In this document: piece after piece, positions 35,573 through 41,945 of the stretch
Layout: each line of letters starts with the position of its first letter
How positions within the stretch are numbered: the stretch's first letter is position 1
Source of the DNA: Halalkalibacter okhensis
GTDB lineage: Bacteria > Bacillota > Bacilli > Bacillales > Bacillaceae_D
Assembly: GCF_000787375.1 (NCBI RefSeq)
Contig: NZ_JRJU01000038.1
Coordinates: forward strand, 1 to 41,945
Direction: 5' to 3'
Length of the DNA stretch: 41,945 nucleotides
The notes under the pieces: generated by a model
The model's input: only the letters and a program-made list of their open reading frames with translations
The model's database searches: none
What the model was told of the DNA's origin: nothing
Position numbers and translations under genes: made by a program

Positions 35573-36283
35573 TCATAACTTCTTAAAAACGATATACGTT
35601 CCATCTGCTATTGTTGTAGAAATCTCTTTTAATCTATTATTTTCTTTATATGTATGCACTATTTCATGTCCTTGCCTATCGATGTACTTTTGCATACCAA
35701 AGTATTTCTCTAAGACACGTACTGACTTGTTGTTGGTTGCTTCTGCATAAACACCTTCTAACCCTTCAGCCTTTGCCTTTTCAATCAAACCTTTCCCTAA
35801 CTCTTCAATGACCTCACGACGATTTTCTTGCGCCGTAACACCGATCATAAACAAATGTAACAGCTTGCCATCTTTCAGTTCTTCCCCTTTATTCTGCAGA
35901 TACGCGTCCATGAAACGCTTATCTACATCTTCTAAAACGTGTAAAATAACATTCATGTCTGCGAAAGAACCTTGAAACACATCTTCTCCAATAATCTCAG
36001 GTACATTCGTATCACCAGCCAGTACACCAACAACCTCGTTATCATCATTTCTAGCAACAATACAGTACCCTTGATGAATAGTAGATTCTAAATAATCCTT
36101 AACAAACACATAAAAATCCTCTTCACGGATATCTAAATGTCCAACCATGGGCTCCTGTACCCATTTCCCAGCAATTTCTACACCCATAAAGGATTTTGTT
36201 AAACATTGACTAGCTTGATGTAGTAGTTTAGTTTGTTCGACTGTCAAAATGTCATAAGTATAAAGCTTTTGTAAGATCGTCAT
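35573..36283 (-). CDS. GNAT-family N-acetyltransferase
   Basis: The 236-residue protein shows a GNAT core: DNEVVGVLAGD (beta 4), LHLFMIGVTAQENRREVIEELGKGLIEKAKAEG (acetyl-CoA loop and helix, about 145-177) and YAEATNNKSVRVLEKYFGMQKY near 181-202. It is longer at the N-terminus than minimal GNATs. In this operon an amine acetylating role is possible because a decarboxylase that makes amines lies upstream; this is inference. It starts 21 bp after the STAS-like gene. Confidence 0.82.
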   Translation of the reverse strand: MTILQKLYTYDILTVEQTKLLHQASQCLTKSFMGVEIAGKWVQEPMVGHLDIREEDFYVFVKDYLESTIHQGYCIVARNDDNEVVGVLAGDTNVPEIIGEDVFQGSFADMNVILHVLEDVDKRFMDAYLQNKGEELKDGKLLHLFMIGVTAQENRREVIEELGKGLIEKAKAEGLEGVYAEATNNKSVRVLEKYFGMQKYIDRQGHEIVHTYKENNRLKEISTTIADGTYIVFKKL

Positions 36284-36304
36284 CTAGACATTCCCCTATC
36301 ATGA

Positions 36305-36664
36305 TTAAATGTGATCAACAAATTTCCCTGTAAAATTAATTCGTTCAAGTGAGTTACGAATTTGAACTTGTGCGATTTTAGATGACGGTTTTACAACAAT
36401 GAGATCTTTAAAACCTAACATCATATAATATTGCAACGCTTGGTCTAATTGCGGCACTACTTTAGAAGGCGTAGTTGTTTGATGTGTAGCATCAACAACT
36501 AAAACATACGATTGTCTTGATACTTTGTTAATCGTCTCCTCTAAATCTTTCATATACTCCGCAGCATCCTCTGCTTTAATTAAACCATGTACTTGTACAC
36601 GAACTTCACGACTTGTTTCATTAATCGCCATTTTGTACTTTCTTTTATCTACTACTATCCCCAT
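36305..36664 (-). CDS. Small STAS-like protein (119 residues)
   Basis: I do not recognise a named family. The 119-residue soluble protein has alternating strands and helices reminiscent of the STAS/SpoIIAA fold (VRVQVHGLIKAEDAAEYMKDLE, then YVLVVDATHQTTT, then a C-terminal LIVVKPSSK strand). It lacks an obvious conserved phospho-serine motif. The ATG follows AAAGGAG. It is tightly linked to the GNAT gene, and together they may form a sub-unit downstream of the decarboxylase. Confidence 0.7.
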   Translation of the reverse strand: MGIVVDKRKYKMAINETSREVRVQVHGLIKAEDAAEYMKDLEETINKVSRQSYVLVVDATHQTTTPSKVVPQLDQALQYYMMLGFKDLIVVKPSSKIAQVQIRNSLERINFTGKFVDHI

Positions 36665-36714
36665 ATCTATTCTCCTTTCAAATTGTCATCATCAAAAAGT
36701 CGCCTGTAAACGAA

Positions 36715-36724
36715 TTTTGTCGAA
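36715..36724 (+). promoter_or_regulatory. Possible Spo0A box
   Basis: TTTTGTCGAA matches the TTTGTCGAA-type 0A box. It lies about 50 bp before the STAS-like start, downstream of a TATAAT element on the minus strand near 36740-36745. A single 9-10 bp match can occur by chance. Confidence 0.35.
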
Positions 36725-36810
36725 TTAACAAGAATAATTATATAATATTTTCATAGGAAATAATACCCATTCTAGCAAGCGCGAAATTTTTAAGTTCCTA
36801 ATATTCTAGT

Positions 36811-38448
36811 TTAGACGAAGGAAATGGTTTTTGTTTTCAGAAAAAATTCGACATGCTCTTTCAAAAACCCAACATAACGATCAACCTCATCTATCGTTGA
36901 ATATGGCGAGATTGCGAAAAATTTATGTGCATATACGGATACTCGCTTGTTTGAATTTGCTGCTTTGACGAGTCGCTGCTTAGTTGTGTTTCCATAGAAG
37001 ACCGTATCACGCTTTGCACCAATGACTTCTGCAAACTCGTCATTAAATTGATTAATTTCCATTATTTCTTCAACGGTTAAAAGCCCCCTCCATTCATCAT
37101 TCCATTTATTCTCTTCAGGGTAAAAGCGGAATGTTGTTATCGGAGAAACCTCATTTGTCATAGCTACATTCGAAACTTCTTTTGTGAGCTTCTCTCTAAA
37201 CGCAAGATTGACGCGAATATAGTTAGCTAACAGCTCTTGGTAACCTTCCATACCAAATGCCAATAGCGACGCATAGATCGTCATCGCACTTCCCATACGC
37301 GAGCATTCGAGTGTGTAACCTGTATGATAGCTTCCATAACCACGATTACCAACATATGGCGTTTCCGTTTCATCTAAATCAACATACTTTAGGTTCTCTC
37401 TGTTTTTTATTAAAAATAAACTTGTAATATATGGCGTCTGTCCTAGCTTGTGAAAGTCAAAGACCATACTATCAGCAAGCTTGATCTGTTTAAACTTCTT
37501 TTGATAGGATTTCAATACCTCTTGAACCTTGTCTTCAAATTGCAGAGGATTGCTTTTGAAGTCGTAATCATTAAAGAAGGTATACATCCCACCCATAGCT
37601 GAGTCGGCGTGGATGTAGATTGGACTTATGCCATGCTTACACTCTAACTCTTCTGCTATCACCTTCATAGCCTCAATGTCATCAATCCCAAATGTATCAG
37701 TTGTCCCCATTGTGGCAAGAACATAAAGCGGAACGCCACCTTTTGCAATGACTTGCTCCATCTTGTCTCTTAAATCTTCTAGATCCATAGAATGATCCTG
37801 ATTCACTTTCACGCGGATCATGTTTTCAACACCAATTCCCGTTGCTTCTACAGACTTATATAAACTGTAGTGAGAAAGCTCTGAACAGAAACAATAAAGA
37901 TTTTTCGGTACACCCGTTTGATTAGACTCTGGCGCATAACGGGCAATCGCAAGGCGTAAGGAATTAAAGACAGCTCCTTGTCCTCCCCAGGTTGTGTATC
38001 CCGAACTTAGATTTTCATCGTATCCGATTAGCTTGGAGAGCATACTTGTGACTTCGACTTCTGCGGTAGCCGCTGCTGGACCTTCCACATCCCAAAGATT
38101 ATTTCCATTTACAAGCACCATAACTAAATTCCCGATGATACTAGCAATATTCGGAAGAGGCGCTGCATTGGCAACATAGTTTCGATTAACATACCGATGA
38201 CCTTCTACCAATTTTAAAAGCTCCTGAATCACTTCCTCCATCGCCACACCTGATTTCGGAACATTAGCCTTTTGAATCACACGATTATAGTAATCCTCTG
38301 TATAGTCTGGCATTTCACCCAGCGTTAGTTTGTTAGGATCCTTTAACTCATCTATTTTCGTTAAAACCGTCTGAACGTAGGACAATAATTCCTCTCGTTG
38401 CAAAGCATTCCCGTCCATACTTGGATACAATTTTTGGATTTCCTTCAT
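36811..38448 (-). CDS. Group II PLP-dependent amino acid decarboxylase
   Basis: The 545-residue decarboxylase is of the glutamate/aromatic amino acid family. His193 (SELSHYS) stacks on PLP, Asp282 (IHADSAMGG) binds the pyridine nitrogen, and Lys334 forms the Schiff base (VFDFHKLGQTPY). The usual motifs HVDAAxGG and DxHK are altered to HADSAMGG and DFHK, so it is a divergent branch. The substrate is unknown: tyrosine, glutamate, aspartate or another. It lies 41 bp behind an NSS amino-acid symporter, so the two probably handle the same amino acid. Confidence 0.85.
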   Translation of the reverse strand: MKEIQKLYPSMDGNALQREELLSYVQTVLTKIDELKDPNKLTLGEMPDYTEDYYNRVIQKANVPKSGVAMEEVIQELLKLVEGHRYVNRNYVANAAPLPNIASIIGNLVMVLVNGNNLWDVEGPAAATAEVEVTSMLSKLIGYDENLSSGYTTWGGQGAVFNSLRLAIARYAPESNQTGVPKNLYCFCSELSHYSLYKSVEATGIGVENMIRVKVNQDHSMDLEDLRDKMEQVIAKGGVPLYVLATMGTTDTFGIDDIEAMKVIAEELECKHGISPIYIHADSAMGGMYTFFNDYDFKSNPLQFEDKVQEVLKSYQKKFKQIKLADSMVFDFHKLGQTPYITSLFLIKNRENLKYVDLDETETPYVGNRGYGSYHTGYTLECSRMGSAMTIYASLLAFGMEGYQELLANYIRVNLAFREKLTKEVSNVAMTNEVSPITTFRFYPEENKWNDEWRGLLTVEEIMEINQFNDEFAEVIGAKRDTVFYGNTTKQRLVKAANSNKRVSVYAHKFFAISPYSTIDEVDRYVGFLKEHVEFFLKTKTISFV

Positions 38449-38489
38449 TTTTTGACCTCCTTGATGTTTTGACTATAAGTAGTTCTTAT

Positions 38490-39854
38490 TTAAAAGAACG
38501 TTAAAATCCAAGCAGATAATCCTGCTGCATCTAAAAAAACAACGATAATCGCTATTGGAACGACATATTTTAAGAGAAAATAACAGAAGGAAAAGAAGAC
38601 ATATCCTACATTCGATCCTTGTTTTAATTCGGCAAACAATTCTTCTTTTGAAATGATTCGAGACACAAATATTGCAATTAATAATGCACCTAATGGCATT
38701 AAGATATTACTGACTGCAAAGTCCATCAAATCAAAGATTGTCTTATTAAAGAGTTGAACGTCTGCTAATACGCCGTACGAAAGACAGGAAGGGACTCCAA
38801 CAATAAAAATGGAAATACCAATGAACCAAGTACTTTTCTTACGCTTACTCGAATCGTTTTTAGTTACGGCTGCCACAATAATTTCAATCATAGAAAATGC
38901 CGAAGTAAAAGCAGCAAATAAGAACAATAGTAAAAACGCCAAAAAGAAAAGCATCCCAAAAGGCATATGTTCAAATACTGCCGGTAAAACAGAGAATATT
39001 AAGACAGGACCTGCATTTGGTTCAATACCAAATGAGAAAACGCCTGGGAAAATGGCTAAGCCTGCTAATAAAGCGATGACAATATTTAAGATAATGATAG
39101 AAATGGCAGACTGAGGCAAATTTTGAGTCTTGGGTAAATAAGAAGCATATGTAAGCATAACAGAAACACCCAATGACAATGTAAAAAATGCTTGTCCAAG
39201 GGCAAATAAAATACTCTCAGATGTCAGCTTAGAAAAATCAGGAACAAGTAAAAATTTCACACCTTCCAGCGCACCATCTAGACTTAAAGAACGAATCACG
39301 ATTATTAAAAATAAAACCAATAATGCCGGCATCATAACTTTACTCGCTAATTCAATCCCTTTTTGGATTCCTTTTGAGACGACAAAAATCGTGATGAGCA
39401 TAAATGCCAACTGTGCGGCAACGGTAGAGTATGGGTTAGAGATCATTTCGCCAAATAACTCTCCATACTGATCCTGAGTTAAGCCAGATAATCCACCGCT
39501 TAGAATTTGGACAATGTATAAAAGAATCCAGCCACCCACGACACTATAAAATGAAAGAAGGATAAAACTTGTAAAAACACCGATTTTCCCTATAAAGTTC
39601 CACTTCTTATTGGATGCTAGCTTTCCATATGCTTGAGTCGGATCACTCTGACTCTTTCTCCCTATCATAAATTCTCCTAATAATAAGGGCATCCCCAAAA
39701 CAAGTGTAAAAACTAAAAATAATAATAGAAAAGCACCTCCTCCACCTGTCCCAGCGACATAAGGGAATTTCCAAATAGCCCCTAACCCTATCGCTGATCC
39801 AGCTGCAGCTAAAACGAATCCTATTTTCGATCTCCATTGCTCTTGTTGTGACAT
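38490..39854 (-). CDS. Neurotransmitter:sodium symporter (NSS/SNF) family transporter
   Basis: The 454-residue LeuT-fold carrier has about 11-12 helices. The N-terminal gate and sodium site block [35 protein letters not shown] (5-39) is classic for the family. Further motifs are [22 protein letters not shown] in helix 6 and [21 protein letters not shown] in helix 8. It imports an amino acid with sodium. The start is ATG 39854 after AAAGGGAG. A longer in-frame extension to 39947 runs into the riboswitch terminator and is rejected. It is the first gene after the c-di-GMP riboswitch. Confidence 0.92.
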   Translation of the reverse strand: MSQQEQWRSKIGFVLAAAGSAIGLGAIWKFPYVAGTGGGGAFLLLFLVFTLVLGMPLLLGEFMIGRKSQSDPTQAYGKLASNKKWNFIGKIGVFTSFILLSFYSVVGGWILLYIVQILSGGLSGLTQDQYGELFGEMISNPYSTVAAQLAFMLITIFVVSKGIQKGIELASKVMMPALLVLFLIIVIRSLSLDGALEGVKFLLVPDFSKLTSESILFALGQAFFTLSLGVSVMLTYASYLPKTQNLPQSAISIIILNIVIALLAGLAIFPGVFSFGIEPNAGPVLIFSVLPAVFEHMPFGMLFFLAFLLLFLFAAFTSAFSMIEIIVAAVTKNDSSKRKKSTWFIGISIFIVGVPSCLSYGVLADVQLFNKTIFDLMDFAVSNILMPLGALLIAIFVSRIISKEELFAELKQGSNVGYVFFSFCYFLLKYVVPIAIIVVFLDAAGLSAWILTFF

Positions 39855-39910
39855 GACAACTCCCTTTCCTTTCAATCCCATTCCTTCTACTCCATCAATC
39901 AAACCCCATA

Positions 39911-39957
39911 AAAAAAAGTCCACACCAGGGAGGACATAAAAAAGCAAACCATTGCTT
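39911..39957 (-). terminator. Expression platform of the c-di-GMP riboswitch
   Basis: Two hairpins with T-runs are seen on the minus strand. AAGCAA/TTGCTT (39957-39942) is followed by six T. GTCC/GGAC (39935-39919) is followed by eight T. Either would stop transcription about 60-90 nt before the NSS start. The stems are short. Confidence 0.6.
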
Positions 39958-39975
39958 GATTAAGGAACTATCCAA

Positions 39976-40063
39976 CCTTTTCGGCAACCCGGCTGCCATA
40001 GAACTTTCTTTAGGCCCGTAGCTTTGCGTCCCTATCTTTCAATAGGTTTGCTGTTATCGAAGG
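39976..40063 (-). promoter_or_regulatory. c-di-GMP-I (GEMM-I) riboswitch aptamer
   Basis: All conserved elements appear in order on the minus strand: CAGCAAACC; a P2 stem CCTAT-GAAA-ATAGG with a GNRA-type tetraloop; GGGACGCAAAGC; CGGGCCTAA; then ATGGCAGCCGGGTTGCC. P1 closes with CCTTCG against CGAAAAGG. This is a full match to the class I cyclic di-GMP aptamer pattern. Whether ligand turns the operon on or off is not decided by inspection. Confidence 0.95.
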
Positions 40064-40251
40064 AATATTGCAAAAAAACCTTTAGATTTTCACACCTATA
40101 AAGTTCAGTATAGGTAGAAAGAATCAAAAAATGATTTACTTTCTTTTATAACAGTAGTATTTTACCATTAATATTTAACTGATAAAAGATGATAATGTTC
40201 CTAATATAATTTTTGTGATTCTATTGGTTGTTCAAAACACCTGAATTTTTT
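40064..40251. other. AT-rich upstream region of the c-di-GMP operon
   Basis: No gene is present. A 6-bp hairpin CCTATA/TATAGG lies at 40097-40116. The promoter must be here, but no well-spaced -35/-10 pair stands out. Confidence 0.4.
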
Positions 40252-40467
40252 TTATAAAAAGCTAAAAGAGCTTACCTCCTCCCGCATCAGGTAAGCATCC
40301 CATATAGCAAATATATAAATACATGGGTAAAACATTAACCATTGTAAATTTAAATTAGTCTGTACGTTAATTATCAGCTCTAGAGATATAAAGACAATTC
40401 CTTTCACCAATTTCCCATTAAGAAATTGAGCAACCCTGGTAATGCTATACTCCATACAATTTTTCAA
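40252..40467 (-). pseudogene. Probable remnant of a small membrane protein gene
   Basis: The 71-residue frame contains FLNGKLVKGIVFISLELIINVQTNLN joined to LQWLMFYPCIYIFAIWDAYL. These resemble two parts of a longer Bacillus small membrane protein family, with the middle missing; the comparison is from memory. The start would be a TTG without a good ribosome site. A terminator hairpin overlaps its 3' end. It may be a decayed, internally deleted copy. Confidence 0.4.
40258..40296 (-). terminator. Terminator hairpin in the 3' end of the remnant
   Basis: The 8-bp stem GCTTACCT/AGGTAAGC (40296-40289 with 40277-40270) is followed by TCTTTTAGCTTTTTAT on the minus strand. It probably ends transcription from the DUF3231 gene. 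Confidence 0.65.
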
Positions 40468-40495
40468 TTTTATTTTCCATCTGATTTATTATACG

Positions 40496-41503
40496 TTATT
40501 GATTAGATAAATTATTCTTACTTATTACTTGAGGTGGTTCTTCTAACCAGCTTTTATCAATCATAATGTTTACACCATCATTAGCGTAGCCAGTGACTTC
40601 TGTTGTCAAACGAACGTACGTTGTGACTATATCCGTTCTTAAACTAGCTGCAGCCGCTGTTGCGTAGTTTGAGGTACTTGATTGTATCAATAGTGCTGTA
40701 TGGAACATGATTAGTTTATCCGAGAATGGTGCTATTTGTGAGTTTAATACTGTAAGGTCTGATGGCATTGGTACAGGAATCTCATCGTCAGTTAAAATGT
40801 TGGAGAAAAGTTTCACATGTTTGGTAGCAATATCTTTTCCTTTATTGCAATATTTTCGTACTTCTTTACGTATGGCAACTTGTGTAAATCCAGTTAATAA
40901 TACTTGTCCGACTAAATTGGTTTCAACATTGGCATAAACATGAGTAATTTCAATAACATTAACGGGTCTACGTTTTATATTTAATAAACCACCTTTATAA
41001 TTTTTTTGATCAATAAAATCAATTTCATTCGTTGTTGAAATATAAGGTGGTCTTACAAATAATCCTTTAGATAATAGAACATTACTTGTTTTGTTGTACA
41101 AATTAATTGATGATTGTACCGCTTTACTTAAAAAATCACGAACACTTGATTTGGCTGAAGTTGCTAGAGCCACACCGTAAACCGATATTCCTACTTTTGC
41201 CATATTCTTAATATAGTATAAATAATATGTATCTGAGTAAAGACGTGGGGCATTGGGATTGACATCCTCATCTTTAAAACCTACAGGAATAGGTTGTTTG
41301 TCTTCTTTCAGAAGCTTTTCTGATAGGCTAAGATTGTCTTTTGACGTATGTAGTGCATATTCTATTACTGATTTGATTTCTTCATCATCAACATTTTCTA
41401 TAAAATACTTAAAAACACAGACTGCCATGCTATTATTTTGAACACTACTCCAAAGTGTGGCTATTTCTGAAGACGTTAATCTGGTTGGATGCTCTTCTAT
41501 CAT
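40496..41503 (-). CDS. Double DUF3231 protein
   Basis: The 335-residue soluble protein is built of two related helical halves of about 165 residues. The first half has LTSSEIATLWSSVQNNSMAVCVFKYF. The second has ITHVYANVETNLVGQVLLTGFTQVAIRKEVRKY. Parallel tails (YYIKNMAKVGISVYGVALATSAKSSVRDF and FHTALLIQSSTSNYATAAAASLRTD) show an internal duplication. DUF3231 proteins are common in spore-forming Bacillaceae and are ferritin-like or spore-coat-F-like bundles; no activity is known. The ATG follows AAGGAGAGAGAG. Confidence 0.82.
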   Translation of the reverse strand: MIEEHPTRLTSSEIATLWSSVQNNSMAVCVFKYFIENVDDEEIKSVIEYALHTSKDNLSLSEKLLKEDKQPIPVGFKDEDVNPNAPRLYSDTYYLYYIKNMAKVGISVYGVALATSAKSSVRDFLSKAVQSSINLYNKTSNVLLSKGLFVRPPYISTTNEIDFIDQKNYKGGLLNIKRRPVNVIEITHVYANVETNLVGQVLLTGFTQVAIRKEVRKYCNKGKDIATKHVKLFSNILTDDEIPVPMPSDLTVLNSQIAPFSDKLIMFHTALLIQSSTSNYATAAAASLRTDIVTTYVRLTTEVTGYANDGVNIMIDKSWLEEPPQVISKNNLSNQ

Positions 41504-41803
41504 TTACTCTCTCTCCTTATAACATGAGTACTGTTATAATTTGTTGTTTTCAATTATTTATTCCTGACCTTAGAAACCGTTAGTTAGCAGATTATTATGC
41601 TCGTGCGGAACTAACGATCGTTTTTAATATAATGCTTTAGTTTATGAATGATTTACCAGCAAAAATGGCTATTTTTACGAAAGATACCTTTGGATATGCT
41701 CATAAAAGTGAAAAATAATGATTAACAATGGTTAGATGGAAGAACGAAAGCAAATAATGAATAATTAAAAGTTCTAAACACAAAAAATCGGGCATCATTA
41801 TGG
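41504..41803. other. Gene-free stretch upstream of the DUF3231 gene
   Basis: This stretch is AT-rich, with no supported gene. It must hold the DUF3231 promoter, but no clear SigA pair was found; a sporulation sigma factor is possible. Confidence 0.35.
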
Positions 41804-41908
41804 CTTGCTGTCCAATTTGGACCATATTCTGTCGGAATTGTGGAATTTGCTGTCCAACTTGGTACTTATTCAAACCAAACTTGGCTTTTTTCTGTCCGAA
41901 CATTAAGG
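41804..41908. repeat. 21-bp periodic repeat array (five units)
   Basis: CTGTCC/CTGTCG cores start at 41808, 41829, 41850 and 41892, exactly 21 or 42 bp apart. The unit starting near 41867 is degenerate. The approximate unit is TTTGCTGTCCAATTTGGACC. Because 21 is a multiple of 3, the minus strand reads as a heptapeptide repeat (VGQQIPQ, FRQNMVQ, IGQQAIM). Confidence 0.75.
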
Positions 41909-41918
41909 TTTGCATACT

Positions 41919-41945
41919 AAAAAAGACAATCCAATGGATTGTCTT
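41919..41945 (-). terminator. Terminator of a gene beyond the right edge
   Basis: The stem AGACAATCC/GGATTGTCT (9 bp, 3-nt loop) is followed on the minus strand by TTTTTT. It should end a minus-strand gene lying to the right of the window. Confidence 0.75.

Noticed and set aside
39855-39947. N-terminal extension of the NSS transporter (start at 39947)
   Set aside because: It would translate the riboswitch terminator hairpins and lacks a ribosome site. The ATG at 39854 has one and matches the family start.
41700-41915. 71-residue minus-strand frame with GQQ heptads
   Set aside because: It covers the 21-bp repeat array, has no ribosome site and ends in unrelated hydrophobic sequence. It is best treated as a by-product of the repeat unless conservation is shown.

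Overview
The window looks like the chromosome of an alkaliphilic or halotolerant Bacillaceae (Alkalihalobacillus/Halalkalibacter-like). This is an inference from three things. The moxR-DUF58-transglutaminase-guaA-pbuG order matches yeaC-yeaD-yebA-guaA-pbuG of Bacillus subtilis. Ribosome binding sites are strong AAGGAGG types and the DNA is AT-rich. The accessory genes suit salty or alkaline settings: ectoine use, sodium-coupled transporters and futalosine-route menaquinone genes. No rRNA, tRNA, insertion sequence, prophage or CRISPR array was seen.

Layout. 1-8061 (minus strand): moxR, DUF58 and tgpA-like genes run into guaA and pbuG. guaA and pbuG each have their own guanine-class purine riboswitch with a terminator and a visible antiterminator. 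8269-12344: a 56-residue membrane protein, an nrnB-like DHH nuclease, mqnB-mqnD (futalosine menaquinone route, minus strand) and an SMP-30 lactonase. 12395-16288 (minus): a CitMHS citrate-type transporter behind a CitS/CitT-like two-component system, with a repeat-rich control region upstream of the transporter. 16382-29545 (minus): the main accessory locus, for uptake and breakdown of ectoine and hydroxyectoine. In transcription order it holds eutB, a PucR-type regulator, a terminator, doeA (ectoine hydrolase), eutC, a PLP enzyme of the cystathionine gamma-synthase class, an M20 deacylase, a homoserine dehydrogenase-like oxidoreductase, an aldehyde dehydrogenase and a TeaABC/UehABC-like TRAP transporter. 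29884-32641 (minus): murF and ddl. 32968-34335: an ESS-type sodium/glutamate symporter. 34434-39854 (minus): an NSS sodium symporter, a group II PLP decarboxylase, a STAS-like protein, a GNAT acetyltransferase and a chemoreceptor, behind a c-di-GMP-I (GEMM-I) riboswitch. 40252-41945: a gene remnant, a double-DUF3231 protein and a 21-bp periodic repeat array at the edge.

Two systems stand out. The ectoine locus departs from the described doe/eut sets: no DoeB of the AstE type, no DoeD aminotransferase, no EutA and no EnuR are seen in it. An M20 amidohydrolase, a gamma-class PLP enzyme plus a homoserine dehydrogenase-like protein, and a PucR regulator sit in those places. This suggests a variant route from diaminobutyrate. 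Second, a c-di-GMP riboswitch heads an amino-acid-transporter/decarboxylase/chemoreceptor operon, which would tie the motile-sessile switch to amine metabolism. All family calls were made by reading motifs; no database search was run.
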